Source: Pelobates cultripes (lineage: Eukaryota; Chordata; Amphibia; Anura; Pelobatidae). Taken from it: 64,000 bases of DNA. The notes beneath the pieces were generated by a model. That model was not told the DNA's origin. It saw only the letters and a program-made list of their open reading frames with translations, and did no database searches. The translations under genes and the position numbers were made by a program. Shown here piece after piece: positions 1-63,254 of the stretch; within the stretch, counting starts at the first letter, position 1; each line of letters begins with the position of its first letter. The stretch lies in contig OW240921.1 of the NCBI GenBank assembly GCA_933207985.1, positions 89,976,986-90,040,985 of the forward strand. Direction: 5' to 3'.

Positions 1-248
1 TCTTTAACAAATTTAGTGAAATAGGTTTTAACTTCCTTTTCTTCCAGTGCTGAGACTCACTCAGTGCTTCCTCCTACTCATCCTCCCGCGATGTCATCCT
101 GGAGATATGGCTTCCTGACTTCTTGCCCCAATCTAATGCACCTCCTAGACTAGAGGAATTCAAAGCATACTTCAAATCTGAGGCCAAAATAGCCAAACCG
201 GAAAAATTCTCCTAGCTGCCTATATATTTTCATATTTATTTTGGCTTA
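1..248. other. Non-coding start of window
   Basis: No exon found. 41-140 resembles part of a decayed repeat also seen at 37420-37500. Probably CCDC30 intron. Confidence 0.4.
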
Positions 249-260
249 AAATTGAAAATT

Positions 261-1800
261 CAGGGGGCGGAGCTAGAAGGGCAACGGAGTGGTCGCACTT
301 CTCTGAGCCCTGGCTCTAACCTGCTCTAATGTGGCTTTTTATGGTGGAATCCGGGTTTAAAAGACCCCACAAACCTCACTACAGCAGGCAGGTAAACTAA
401 AAAAGCAAAAGCTTCCATGGCAGGGATATAGGAGACCTGCTGCGGAACCCACAGCTGGCCACGTGGTCCAAAATGGCGCTGGCCGACGACCTCTCCTCAT
501 ACTCCTCGGAGGAGTTTGCCTCGGACCTCTTGGAAAGAGCATCCTTTGGGCCCATGCCAGACCACAGAAAGCCGGGGACCCGGTCACTGCGGACCAACTT
601 AAAGAGATGCTGGTGGAGCTACGCAAAGACCTGGCGGCAGACACGGCCTGCTATAAAGAGACTATTGAAGGAGCTGGGTCAAAAATAACCAGAATCACCA
701 AGGTGGAATAGCAGGTAGCAGACCTGGCACTGCAGCAGATCGCCACATCAGATAGACTGGATGCTTTAGAAGATCAGAGAAGGCGTTACAACCTGAAAGT
801 CTGGGGGACACCTGAGTAGGTGGAAATCGCTGACCTACTCCACTACATAAGGCGCTTCTTTGGAGTCTTGCTCCCACCAAAGCAGGTGAAATCCTTGAAG
901 CTGGATGGTATGTTCAGGTTACCAAAGCCAACTAGAGCACCGGCGACGGCAGACCTCATACTTAGATTTCAAGCCCTCTAGGATACAGCCTCACTCCTGG
1001 CCGCTCTGCGAGGGAAAACCCCTCTGCTGTTTGAGGGCTCCTCACTAACAGTATTCCCAGACCTCACCAAAAGCACCCTAACCTGGCGGAAATCATTGCA
1101 GCCTCTCCTGCAACACCTTTGCGCCAGAGAGATTCCCTACAGATGGGGCACACCACAAGCTGTATTGTTTACACATAACGGCACTTCCCACAGAGCACAG
1201 GGATATCAGGAGCTGGAATCGCACCTAAATTCAACGGGCATACTGCAGGCCTTACCGCTAACTGGAACAGGCCTGTCTGGCTGAACCCGGCAGCCATTCG
1301 TGAATTTACTCCAAGAGAAAACCAGAGAGCCTCACCTGCCAGGCCACCCACCTGAGGAAGCAGAGGCTGACCCACTCAAGGGTACTCTGAATTGCACCAT
1401 TATCATACATGTCTACCACAGTTAGAGTTTGCTTATTTTTTTGTTTCTTTCTTATTTTTCTTTCCTGTTTTTTTTTTTCTGTTTCTAACTTTACTTTTCT
1501 TGCAATGTTTATTAGCCTAATATGCTGTTACCCCACGTAGTCTCATATGCAAGCACAACGACTAATGCTAAACACACCTCATTGCCGAGTAGCCACACTC
1601 TATTATCTTTCACTACCTCCCCCCCTTGCCGGTTAAAAGATTGGCCCCTCTACACTACTCGCATAGTCTATGGGCAAGGGGTAAACCCCTCTATGGTTCT
1701 CACCAAAACTGGATATTCACACTTATCACATCCACACAGGGCCCACTGGCTGTTTAATTTTACTACATATTTCATAATAATAAAAATAAATAAAAAAAAT
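261..1800 (+). mobile_element. L1/Tx1-like element with ORF1 only (degraded)
   Basis: Starts CAGGGGGCGGAGC and ends in an A-rich tail (AATAAAAATAAATAAA). It is flanked by a 12-bp duplication AAATTGAAAATT at 249-260 and 1801-1812. Frames from about 474 to 1284 read as an L1 ORF1 (Transposase_22-type) protein: coiled-coil start, RRRYNLKVWGTPE, LKLDGMFRLPKPTRAP, PYRWGTPQAVLF. They are broken by stops near 709, 817 and 979 and at least one frameshift. No ORF2 (endonuclease/reverse transcriptase) lies between ORF1 and the tail. Confidence 0.75.
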
Positions 1801-1812
1801 AAATTGAAAATT

Positions 1813-2991
1813 TACTTTGAATTCATTATTCGTACTTTACTAATATCTGTTTCTATAAAAAGAAAATCAATCATCGTGCATTGCTTACTTTTTGATGTGA
1901 TGTAACATTTCATTTTTGCTTCTGACCTCCTCTATAAGGTCATATTGAGCACGTAAAAGAGATAACATGTTCATTTTTCATGTATGAAACCTCCCCCTCA
2001 AAAATAAGTTTTTAAGATTTGTCCTCCATATTCACTTTATTCATTTTTTTTTGTTTGTTTGTTTTGTTTTTTTTAAATTTGGGTGTTAAATAGAAAACCA
2101 CAATAAAGCAGAAGCTGCCTATTCATATTGATAAATTGGGAGTTAGATCATTCTTTGTCACATTTTTCCGTTTAAAAAAAAAAAAAAAATGCTTATTCTA
2201 CCCCTTGTATCATTAAACATAAAATGCTGTCTTTTTATGGAAGAATATCTTTGGCAGAAACCTGTGAACGTTTAATCAACTTTTATCAAAGTTCTGAATA
2301 TGTCACTTATTGTCAAGTTCCTGGCAATTGCAGATTTTAATTCAGTATAGACTGTAGTTTTGTTGTTTTTTTTATTTTATTTTTTTGTTCTGATAGGCTA
2401 AAGTGGCCAAAATTTTTGCATTTTGGTCATCAGTTTACAGTAACTCACTGTGCAGTGAAACGACTTAAAATAGTTAATAGAATGTGAGCTCTAACATGGC
2501 TTTTAGAAAATGCAAGCAAGCATTTAGGAGAATTTTAATAACAATAACTGCTTGAGAGGACATAACGCTTGCACTGTCATACACTGGAGTGTTCCATCAG
2601 AAATTCACTGTAAATTGTGATTCAGACTAACACTGGTAGCTTGAAAAAAATGGTCAGCATTGTTTGGTAGTGTTAGGGGGGTGTGAGTGTGTCTGTGTAG
2701 CCTAATGGAGTCATTGGAATGTGATTGCCTAGCGACAGAAAACAAAAAAATGAGTACAAACTTAACTGTGTTTACAGCCCAGACAGCATCGCAGATACTG
2801 TGAGATTTCTCAACTTATTGTCAAGTATCTTTTATTCATTACCTTAACGCTGGTAGGACAAACGTTTGAAGTGGAATGTACCTGCTGATACTATATTTTA
2901 GAAAATTAGAATCTGCTTGTTTGCTTGGATCTAAAAAAAATTTTAAATGTTTATTTTTTTAATTTTGAATTTTTTTTTTTTTCTTTAAAAG
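1813..2991. other. Probable CCDC30 intron, no feature seen
   Basis: AT-rich with poly-T and poly-A runs; no exon with splice sites and coiled-coil coding found. Confidence 0.5.
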
Positions 2992-34271
<31,280 letters not shown>

Positions 34272-34520
34272 TTAAGGACATATAAAGATATACCATTTCC
34301 TGCATTTGATCATACTCGTGAGACCGTTCTGTGGTGCCTTCTTCAAGCACTGAGTTGAAAAAATGCTGCTAAATTACAAAATAACCACACAGAGAAACAA
34401 GAAACCACTAATGACAATCTCGTGCAAATATATATATTTTGTTAACACTATGTGATTTTAATAATGTTTGTATTTTTATATTAGTTTATTAAATCTTCTA
34501 AAAATGTCTCTATAATTTAA
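34272..34520 (+). other. CCDC30: CCDC30 3' UTR (probable)
   Basis: AT-rich sequence after the stop, up to just past the first plausible poly(A) signal. The extent is inferred; no cleavage site can be proven from sequence. Confidence 0.5.
34488..34493 (+). terminator. Candidate poly(A) signal ATTAAA
   Basis: ATTAAA 217 nt after the CCDC30 stop codon, in an AT-rich tail. It is the common variant of AATAAA. Confidence 0.45.
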
Positions 34521-35084
34521 TGCTCTTTTAAAGTTAAATACTTTTAATATAATTGATGGAAGGAGTGGGGCTATGAAACCTAATGCCACTGGACAGCAGG
34601 TTCACGCCGTTGCCAATCTTCATTCAAGAATCCATTGTTTGCAAAGCAAAGTGCTGCCATATTCCTTTATATCCTTTCCATCAGGTTGTACATCCATGTC
34701 TCCCCGTCATTACGTGAGGTACTACTGCCAAAATTCCTAGCCAGCGTACACTAAAACCCTTATTCTGGATAAGTCATTTTTGTTAGAAGTGCCTCCAGAA
34801 AAGAATGCAATTGAAGGGGTTCTGAACCTTGAAACTAAACCCAGACAGACAGTCTGTTTTATACAAAGCGATATTTTTAAAAAACTATTTGATGTTTTGG
34901 GGTTTGTTTTTGTTCCAAGAATTTTGTTGGGTTTTAAACAAATTAAAGAGAAAATAGTGGGTTCTGGGTTACATAACCAAACACAGAAAGATGCATCATA
35001 AAGGTCAAAGTCATTAAAGGTTTTCTATGGTCCAAAAAATAATCATTCTTTCTGAACTATAGGTTCCTTTCTAGTGAAATAATG

Positions 35085-37400
35085 AGTTACATAGCTGAAA
35101 AGAGACTTGTATCCATCAAATTCAGCCTTTCTCACATATGTTTTTGCTGTTGATCCAAAAGGCAAAAGGCCCAGTCTGAAGCGCTTCCAATTTTGCAGCA
35201 AACTAGGAAAAAATTCCTTATTGACCCCAAAATGGAAGTCAGATATCTCCTTGGATCAAGATGCTATTACCCGACTAATTAGAAATTATATCTCTTATGT
35301 TTTTGCAAGTATTTATCCAATTGCCGTTTAAACATCTGTATAGACTCTGATAAAACCACCTCTTCAGGCTGAGAATTCCATATCCTTATAGTCCTTACTG
35401 TAAGAAAAACTTTTTTCTTTGCCTTAGATTAAATCTCCTTTCTTCCAGCCTAAATGTGTGACCTCGTGTCCTATGTATAGCCCTGTTTATGAATAGATTT
35501 CCAGATAATGGTTTGTACTGGCCCCGAATATATTTGTATAATGTTATCATATCCCCTCTGAGGTGCCGTTTTTCCAAACTAAAGAGATTTAAATTTTTTA
35601 AGCTTTCTTCGTAACTAAAATGCTCCATTGCTTTTATCAATTTTGTAGCTCGTCTCTGAACTTTTTCTACTGCCATGATATCCTTTTTTAGAACAGGCGC
35701 CCAAAATGGCATAGCATATTCAAGGTGTGGTCTTACCAGCGATTTATAAAGAGGCAAAATTTTATTTTCATCCCGAGAATTTATGACCCTATTTATACAT
35801 GACAAAACCTTACTGGCCTTAGCAACTGCAGATTGACATTGCATATTGCTGCCTAATTTGTTGTCTATAACAATTCCCAAATCCTACTCGTGTGTGGTTA
35901 TCCCTAATTCACTACCATTTAGGGTGTAAGTTGCTTGTGCATTCTTGACACCGAAGTGCATAACTTTGCATTTCTCTACGTTAAATTTCATCTGCCATTT
36001 TAGTGCCCAGTTCCCCAATCTATCTAAATCCCTCTGCAGCAAAGCAATATCCTGCTCACATTTTATTACTTTACAAAGTTTTGTGTCATCTGCAAACACT
36101 AAAACATGGCTTTCAATGCCTATTTCAAGATCATTTATAAATCTGTTATATAGAAGCGGTCCCAAAACAGAACCCTGAGGGACACCACTTACCACTTTTG
36201 TCCAGCTTGAAAATTGACCATTAATGACAACTTGTTGTACTCTATCCTTAAGCCAATGTTCTACCCAAGAACTAGAATATTAATTTAGACCAATTTCTTA
36301 CTTTAAAGACTAACCTATTGTGAGGAACCGTATAAAATGCCTTGGCAAAATCCAAATAGATCACATCCACTGCAAACCCTGATCTATACTTCTACTTACT
36401 ATTTTGTAGAATGAAATCAGGTTAGTTTGGCATGACCTATGTTTCATAAAACCATGCTAATTATTGCTAATAAAGTTCTTCCCAATGAATTCCTGAATAT
36501 TATCCTTTAATAGCCCTTCATATATTTTCCCAGTCACAGAAGTTAAGCTCAAAGGTCTATAATTTCCAAGCAAAGATTTTGAACCCTTTTTAAAGAAAAT
36601 AGAGGAACGACATCTGCCTTCCTCCAATCCTCTGGTACAATACCTGAAACAAAAGAATCTTGAAAGATTAAATACAAAGGTTCACTTATTTCCCTACTTA
36701 GCTCCTTACGTACTCGTGGGTGAATACCGTCAGGCCCCGGAGCTTTATTTACATTACATTTTTTTTAACTGCTGTAGAACCTTGTCTCATGTCATATAAT
36801 CACAAGTTATCTGCAAGTTATTTGCAGCAATCATTTGCATATCTCTTGCCATGGGATACTCATTAATATATACTGAAGAAAAATAGTTATTTAAAATGTC
36901 TGCCTTTTCTTGGTTTTCATCGGCTAACAGACCCATATGTTTCCAGTGTACCTACACTGTTTTTTTAGAATTGATGTACTTAAGAAAAACAATTTGGGGT
37001 TGGTTTTGCATTCTTTGGTTATTAATTTATCATTTTCTAGTTTAGCCTCTTTAATTGCCTTTTTTGCAAACATTATTGGCTTCCTTATATCTTATATAGG
37101 ATGCTTCTGATTTAAATGCCCTTTTCTTATTTTTAATCTCTTGTTTTACTGCTCTACTAAGCCACATTGGTTTCAATTTGTTTCTTTTATATTTATTACC
37201 CAATGGTACTAAGAAATGTACCTTTCTAATATTTGTTTGAAGAGCTTCCGTTTATCCTCAGTGTGTTTTTTTTTTTTTCTTTACTAAGGAGTTTATGCCA
37301 GTCGATTATGTTGTAGAGCTGCTTTTTTTAATTATACATTTTTTTTATACCCCACGTGCTTTTTAGTTTATTTTCAAAAATGAGTGTCCACCATCTTTGC
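35085..37400 (-). mobile_element. CR1-like LINE, 5'-truncated and mutated
   Basis: Minus strand. The upstream frame near 36740 gives KAPGPDGIHPRV. 36195-35884 gives [20 protein letters not shown] and the catalytic VFADDTKL. 35880-35395 gives the CR1-type C-terminus (KVLSCINR, LVRPHLEYAMPFWAP, VEKVQRRATKLI). Stops and frameshifts separate the pieces. The 3' UTR runs to about 35085. No full ORF1 or endonuclease is left. Confidence 0.85.
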
Positions 37401-37409
37401 TGAGTAAAT

Positions 37410-37813
37410 TGAATATAACTCCCCTTTCTTCCGGTGCCGTGACTCCTAAACTGCAGTCTCTAGCTCCTCCTCCGGTGATGTGAGCAATTAGGCTGACCTC
37501 ACTCACAGTCGTGTCCTATCCGTTGCTTCTCATAAAGAAGCAATGGATTGGAACTAGGCATGTACAGCCAAAAGCTGTGTTACTACAATTAAATGCTGCT
37601 ATCAACAGTATTTGATTCCAGGACTGAGTTTGGCTCGGTTCTAGAAGAGGAAGCTTCTAGTGGCTGTCAGGAATACATCCACTACAGATGTGCGTAACCC
37701 TGCAATGTAAACATTGCAGTTTCTACAAAATGCATGTTTTAAAATGACAGGACCGCTGCATCAAACCCACTTCATTGAGATACAATGTTCTGGGTGCCTT
37801 TTAGTGGTCCTAT
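37410..37813. repeat. MITE relic
   Basis: The right edge (AATGTTCTGGGTGCCTTTTAGTGGTCCT) reads as the inverse of the AGGACCACT...GGCACCCAG head of the TTAA MITE at 60377. The left part is similar to sequence at 41-140. Decayed. Confidence 0.35.
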
Positions 37814-38170
37814 AAAACAAACAAAAAGAAAAATGAAATTACTCAAACACTCAATTGAACATAACCTTCCAATTCAATTCCATATGAAAGTACAGAGAAA
37901 CCCCATGCCAGAAGCAAAAAATGTATCACAGCTGCTTGGGTTTCCAGAGATTGTGTGGTTTCAAACCACCTGAAAACTGTTTTGACCACTTACTGTGGAA
38001 AAGTAACAAGGAACTTATGGCGCCATAACCTCTACATTTCTCCAAAGTAACAATAGTGAAAAACCATGTGAGCTCAGTTGAATTGCAAAACAGAAGCTAA
38101 TATAGAGGAACTGTGTAACGCAACTGGAAGATTTGAATTTTTGAAATATATATATATATATATATATATG

Positions 38171-38884
38171 GCTAAATAGGGCCCTGGGATGAGGCACCTG
38201 TGACAGGGAGGGGTGCAAAACCAAGGAGTTGGCTAGACTCCGAAATATATATATATATATATATTTGGCTGCACTCACCTGAACATGCGTAAATGGGGGT
38301 GCTGCTGTGGGCCAATTAACACAATACACAAGATCAAGCGCACTCCCCTATCCACTAAACAGCAACTTCAATGTTGAAAGATTTTATTAGGTTTTTTAAA
38401 AACACCTAATCTAGGCAAAAATAATGGGGGTTTAGTTACATTTTATGATCATACATTGCATAAGCCTGCCACAACGTCAATGTACCCCATCTTTGGCAGG
38501 TCCTACACTAACAGCCTAATGTCTGCTCTTATGAGATTAACCACTTACTTGAGGAAAAAAATTCCATCTGGGGCTCTCTGCAGTACAAGGCTAAATAGGG
38601 CCCTGGGATGAGGCACCTGTGACCGGGAGAGGTGCAAAACCAAGGAGTTGGCTAGACTCCCAAATATATAATATATATGAAACAAGTTGGCTGCACTCAC
38701 CTGAACATGCATAAATGGGGGTGCTGCTGTGGGCCAAATAACACAATACACAAGATCCAGCGCACTCACCTATCCACTAAACAGCAACTTCAATGTTGAA
38801 AGATTTTATTAGTTTTTTTAAAAACACCTAATCTAGGCAAAAATAATGTGGGTTTAGTTACATTATATGATCATACATTGCAGG
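38171..38884. repeat. Two tandem copies of a roughly 419-bp repeat
   Basis: GCTAAATAGGGCCCTGGGAT starts at 38171 and again at 38590, and the two copies stay alike through TTTAGTTACATT...CATACATTGCA. TA microsatellites lie inside each. Confidence 0.75.
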
Positions 38885-39083
38885 CTTTATGCAATGTATG
38901 ATCATATAATGTAACTAAACCCCCATTATTTTTGCCTAGATTAGGTGTTTTTAAAAAAACTAATAAAATCTTTCAACATTGAAGTTGCTGTTTAGTGGAT
39001 AGGTGAGTGCGCTGGATCTTGTGTATTGTGTTATTTGGCCCACAGCAGCACCCCCATTTATGCATGTTCAGGTGAGTGCAGCC
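38689..39083. repeat. Near-perfect palindrome with 194-bp arms
   Basis: Arms 38689-38882 and 38890-39083 with a 7-nt loop (GGCTTTA). I see only about two mismatches, e.g. ATAATGTGGG versus ATAATGGGGG. The right arm is an inverted third copy of the repeat at 38171-38884. Confidence 0.9.
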
Positions 39084-39096
39084 AACCCCCCCTTGT

Positions 39097-39139
<43 letters not shown>

Positions 39140-39672
39140 TATTTTTTACACAAATCAACAATATTGCAAGTTTTAACACTCCGTAAAGCCAAAGAACATT
39201 TTACTGAGCCCTGGAGGTTCCACAGAGGATTCTTTATAAATCATGCACCGAATTTAATGAATGGTTCCCACAATAAAGCATATTATGTGCATGACATAAC
39301 AGAATGTTTGCACAATTTACGAAATTGTGTGCACAAAATACTGGGTTCGGGCTGCAAATACAATAACCAGCCAGCCCTTATCTACATCAAATTGGATGAA
39401 CAAGGAAATAAAACCACCATGATCACTTTAGTGATTTCTGCTTGAAATGCTGCATATTTAGAGATATTTGCCAAAGGGCTAGTTACACTCCCAGCATATG
39501 TGACTTTGGCTGTAACTGTTATAGGCAATATTGGCTTGAAATATTGCTGTTTGAACCAAAATGAGCCTATAGGGTGCACGGATATTTTTTTCTTTTTTGT
39601 TGGATGCGCTAATGCTGTATATGTACACTTGGATCCTTCAGAGAAAACTTCAGCAGTGCTCTGTAAGGTCCT

Positions 39673-39838
39673 GTAGGTTATTATTATTGGTATTTATATA
39701 GCGTCAACTAATTCCGCAGCGCTTTACAATATTATAAAGGGGTGTGGGGGGTAATTTACAATAAAGGAGACACACAGGAACAATACGTAGATGAGGGCCA
39801 TGCTCAAACAAGCTTACAGTCTAGAGGAGTTGAGGGTT
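39673..39838 (-). mobile_element. L2/CR1-type LINE 3' tail
   Basis: Minus-strand tail: TTATTATTGGTATTTATATA...CCGCAGCGCTTTACAATATT then AAGCTTACAGTCTAGAGG, the inverse of a GTAAGC...AGCGCTGCGGAAT...TATATAAAT tail. Confidence 0.6.
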
Positions 39839-40293
39839 CCAGTCAGATAGGTCCACATTTCGATTATGGTGTCACCAGTAACTTGAGTCTATTCACTGGC
39901 AAGGACCCCCTAAGAGCCTGCCCACCAATCCTACTCTTCCAATCTGCAGGTTCACGCACACATGTAGTAGATGTATTCCTGACAGTCACTAGAGGCTTCC
40001 TCCTCCAGAACCGAACTCAGTTGGGAAGTATGTTAATGTGCATACGATTTATTAAGCTACCCACAACATACATAGCATGTACATTTATATGGTGAAAATA
40101 TCTGACTAAATTTGCACTTTAATACTAAAAATCCTCCATGTTTCCTTTGGGGGCTCCATAAAATTTAGGCAAAAATAGCTGATCTGGAAATTTAAAAAAA
40201 AAAAACATTTCTAAGTGAATGCTAGTGAGAGCCTGCTATATTCTCCTGACTGTAACCATTCTGTTGCCAGGTTACTGCAGTTGTATGTTTGGT

Positions 40294-40315
40294 GGTTGTT
40301 GTTGTTGTTGTTGTT
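40294..40315. repeat. (GTT)n microsatellite upstream of PPIH
   Basis: About seven GTT units 120 bp before the PPIH ATG. Confidence 0.85.
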
Positions 40316-40379
40316 TGAGAGCAGCACTCGCACACTGCGGCAGGAAGCAGCTCAACGGACGCACCACTCGCCCTGAACG

Positions 40380-40435
40380 CACACCGGAAGTGGATCGTGT
40401 AGCCCCGCCCTTTCCGGGATTTGCCCCAGACAGAC
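40380..40435 (+). promoter_or_regulatory. PPIH: PPIH proximal promoter / 5' UTR
   Basis: GC-rich, CpG-containing sequence immediately before the PPIH ATG, contrasting with the AT-rich surroundings. It holds CCGGAAGTG (ETS/GABP-type site) at 40384-40392, GCCCCGCCC (GC box, Sp1/KLF-type) at 40402-40410 and TTTCCGG (ETS core on the other strand) from 40411. There is no TATA box, as expected for a housekeeping splicing gene. The transcription start cannot be placed. Confidence 0.55.
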
Positions 40436-59906
<19,471 letters not shown>

Positions 59907-60376
59907 GTAAGTACAGCTGGATGCTTCAATGTATTCTCCATGTGCGTTATTGATATGTTATTGGTATTAACTCATAATGTGTTGGTCTTGATGCATTAAC
60001 AGTACTTATTGTAAGTGCTATTTTTAAGGACATTCTAGAACTCTAGGTTTTAACCTTTTGCCAAGGACCCCCAAATGGCAAAGAAAATATTACATTGGAT
60101 AAACATTTTTAAATTTTTCAGTAATTTTCAACTGTCGTATAAAACATTATCAAGATGGATTCTGCATAATTCTTCTCATTGTCCAAACGTACTTTACTGC
60201 CCATAGGAAGGCGGTACGGTACGGTACTGCTACAGTAAACCACTACAGTAAACCACTAGTTGTAAACATTAGCCTTGGACCTGACTAATAGGATGTCTGT
60301 TCTAAGAATTACAGACCCACAGAAAAAAAAACAGCTACAATGTGTTTCTTTTGATAATGTGTAAACTTCAGCTTAA

Positions 60377-60858
60377 AGGACCACTCTAGGCACCCAGACC
60401 ACTTCAGCTTAATGAAGTGGTCTGGGTGCCAGGTCCTTCTAGGCTTAACCCATTTTTTCTTAATTATAGCAGTTTCAGAGAAACTGCTATAATTATGAAT
60501 GGGTTAAGCCTTCCCCCATTCCCTCTAGTGGCTGTCTCATTGACAGCCACTAGAGGCGCTTGCGTGCTTCTCACTGTGATTTCACAGTGAGAGCACGCAA
60601 GCGTCCATAGGAAAGCATTGTAAATGCTTTCCTATGCGACGGGCTGAATGCGCGCGCAGCTCTTGCCGCGCGTGCGCATTCAGCCGGCAGGCGGAGGCGG
60701 AGGAGGAGAGCTCTCCGCCCAGCGCTGGAAAAAGGTAAGTTATTACCTCTTTCCCCCTTCCAGAGCCGGGCGGGAGGGGGTCCCTGAGGGTGGGGGCACC
60801 CTCAGGGCACTATAGTGCCAGGAAAACGAGTATGTTTTCCTGGCACTATAGTGGTCCT
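60377..60858. mobile_element. TTAA-type MITE with CpG-rich foldback core
   Basis: TTAA at 60373-60376 and 60859-60862. Ends AGGACCACTCTAGGCACC and GGCACTATAGTGGTCCT. It contains several nested palindromes, e.g. CACTTCAGCTTAATGAAGTG, GCGTGCTTCTCACTGTGATT with its inverse, and a CpG-dense GGCTGAATGCGCGCG / CGCGTGCGCATTCAGCC hairpin at about 60642-60686. Confidence 0.85.
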
Positions 60859-61324
60859 TTAATGTTATCAATTGGCAAATACTATTTTTGCATTTGCTAA
60901 AAAAAAAAAAAAAAAATACGCTATGGCCGCATATGTTAAAATAGATGTTAAACATTCCTAATATTTCTGAATGTTTGACAATTATTTAACTTTCTTTCAT
61001 TTTTGGTATTTGTTGTATGAACCCCATTTTGTTAAAGCTAGTGTGCTACGTTGTGATAATTTTTGTACTGTTTAAAAGTATCACCTTTAGGAATTAATCA
61101 GTTTTTTGCTGTAGCCAGTAATATAGTCCACTTCTGTAGCCATTTTGTGTGTATTGGGAGCGGACAGTCCCCACTCAGCATGGATCTGTATTGTTTTATA
61201 CAACTGATGAGTCTGAAACCTATAGAAATGTCTGCATGATGAATGGTGTATATGTTAATAGGAAAATAGTGAATTGCAGAGAAAACCAAATTGCAAAATC
61301 TATGCAACAATATCGGATTATTAA

Positions 61325-61940
61325 CCCCTTAAGGACTGAGCCAAATGTACACGTTGTGATCAAAATAAAACATAAACAAAACCTGGCATTTGCATTACAT
61401 GTCTGTCCAACCGTAATTCACCTCTTTCATATTAAATGCACCCACCCTTATTATATATCATTTTATTCAGGGGAAACAGGGCTTTCATTTAACATCAAAT
61501 ATTTAGGTATGAAACATAATTTAATATGAATAAAATATTAAAAAAGGGAGAAAATAAGATTTTTTTTAAAAATGTTCTTAGTTCTATGTGACATTTTAAC
61601 TGTGAATGTCAAAATACTGTTCGCTTTTACTGCAATAAAATACACACATTTGTATTCAGCGATGTCTCACGTGTAAAACAGTACCCCCTACGTACAGGTT
61701 TTGTGGTGTTTTGGGAAGTTACAGGGTCAAATATAGCGTGTTACATTTTTCAGTTTTTTTTAAATTGAAATTCGCCAGATTGGTTACCTTGCCTTTGAGA
61801 CCGTATGGTAGCCCAGGAATGAGAATTACCCCCATGACGGCATACCATTTGCAATAGTAGACAACCCAAGGTATTGCAAATGGGGTATGTCCAGTCTTTT
61901 TTAGTAGCCACTTGGTCACAAACACTAGCCAAAGTTAACG
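61325..61940. repeat. Interspersed repeat starting TTAA|CCCCTTAAGGAC
   Basis: The left end matches the 72-bp MITE at 28477. The interior includes a palindromic CCCATGACGGCATACCATTTGC / GCAAATGGGGTATG region. The right end is not found; the boundary is approximate. Confidence 0.5.
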
Positions 61941-62186
61941 TTAATATTTGTTTGTGTGTGAAAAATGCAAAAAAACTAATTTGAATTAAGTTCCGTATAC
62001 TTTCGGCGTGGGTTGTCAGGCAGGTCCCACAAAATTGTAATTAATAAAATGACCTAATTATGTAAAATTATTACATAAATATATATGTAAAATTATATAT
62101 AAATCCAAGGTGCTTGCACTCCAGGTATATAATGACTGTGATGCCCGGTGCGATTCCAGCAAATAAATCATAGGTATCCAAAAAAA

Positions 62187-62513
62187 CGGAATGCACTCCA
62201 GGGTCTTCGTAAAGTAACTTTTAATTCATATACAAAATAAAAAAATAAACATCAATGTTTAGGCTCACATCCGGAGCCTTCTTCATCCTGATGAAGAAAG
62301 AAAATGGTAGAAAATGAATAGAACACTATTAGAATAATTAATCAGCCTGACTTGATTATGGAAAAGATAAGGTGGATTCAACTATACTTCTTAATTTCAG
62401 TAAAAACTGAAGAAGGCTCCAGATGTGAACCGAAACGTTGTTGTTTATTTTTTTATTTTGTATATGAATTAAAAGTTACATTTTACTTTACAAAGACCCT
62501 GGAGTGCATTCCG
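62187..62513. repeat. Foldback repeat (about 100-bp arms)
   Basis: Arms 62187-62285 and 62408-62513: CGGAATGCACTCCAGGGTCT...GGAGCCTTCTTCA and imperfect inverse. The left arm of the 93-bp perfect repeat lies in its spacer. Confidence 0.75.
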
Positions 62514-62676
62514 TTTTTTGGGATATATATGGTTTGACAACTACAGCGTACTGTAGTGTTTTTGGTGCTTGGAGTTTTTACTTAAATTAAGAAGTATAGT
62601 TGAATCCACCTTATCTTTTCCATAATCAAGTCAGGCTGATTAATTATTCTAATAGTGTTCTATTCATTTTCTACCA
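62305..62676. repeat. Perfect 93-bp inverted repeat
   Basis: 62305-62397 and 62584-62676 are exact inverse copies (TGGTAGAAAATGAATAGAAC...CTTCTTAATTT), with a 186-nt spacer that contains the right arm of the overlapping foldback. Confidence 0.95.
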
Positions 62677-62703
62677 CGCCATGTTTATTTAATAAATATT
62701 TAA

Positions 62704-63250
62704 AGGGACACTATAGTCACCTCAACAACTTTAGCTTAATGAAGCAGTTTTGGTGTATAGAACATGCCCCTGTAGCCTCACTGCTCAATCCTTTGCCATT
62801 TAGGAGTTAAATCCCTTTGTTTATGAACCCTAGTCACACCTCCCTGTATGTGACTTGCACAGCCTTCCATAAACACTTCCTGTAAAGAGAGCCCTATTTA
62901 GGCTTTCTTTATTGCAAGTTCTGTTTAATTAAGATGTTCTTATCCCCTGCTATGTTAATAGCTTGCTAGACCCTGCAAGAGCCTCCTGTATGTGATTAAA
63001 GTTCAATTTAGAGATTGAGATACAATTATTTAAGGTAAATTACATCTGTTTGAAAGTGAAACCATTTTTTTTTTTCATGCAGGCTGTGTCAATCATAGCC
63101 AGGGGAGGTGTGGCAGGGGCTGCATAAACAGAAACAAAGTGATTTAACTCATAAATGACAGTGAATTGAGCAGTGAAATTGCAGGGGAATGATCTTTACA
63201 CTAAAACTGCTTTATTTAGCTAAAGTAATTTAGGTGACGATAGTGTTTCT
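62704..63250. mobile_element. TTAA-type MITE (family 2)
   Basis: TTAA at 62700-62703 and 63251-63254. Ends AGGGACACTATAGTCACC and GGTGACGATAGTGTTTCT. Internal blocks CACACCTCCC and AAACACTTCCTGT are shared with 56226-56748. Confidence 0.82.
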
Positions 63251-63254
63251 TTAA

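Noticed and set aside
463..711. Small protein gene at the left end
   Set aside because: It is part of a broken L1 ORF1 in a retroelement with target duplications.
61149..61529. 126-codon frame after PPIH exon 4
   Set aside because: No similarity to cyclophilins; the second half lies in an interspersed repeat beginning at 61325.
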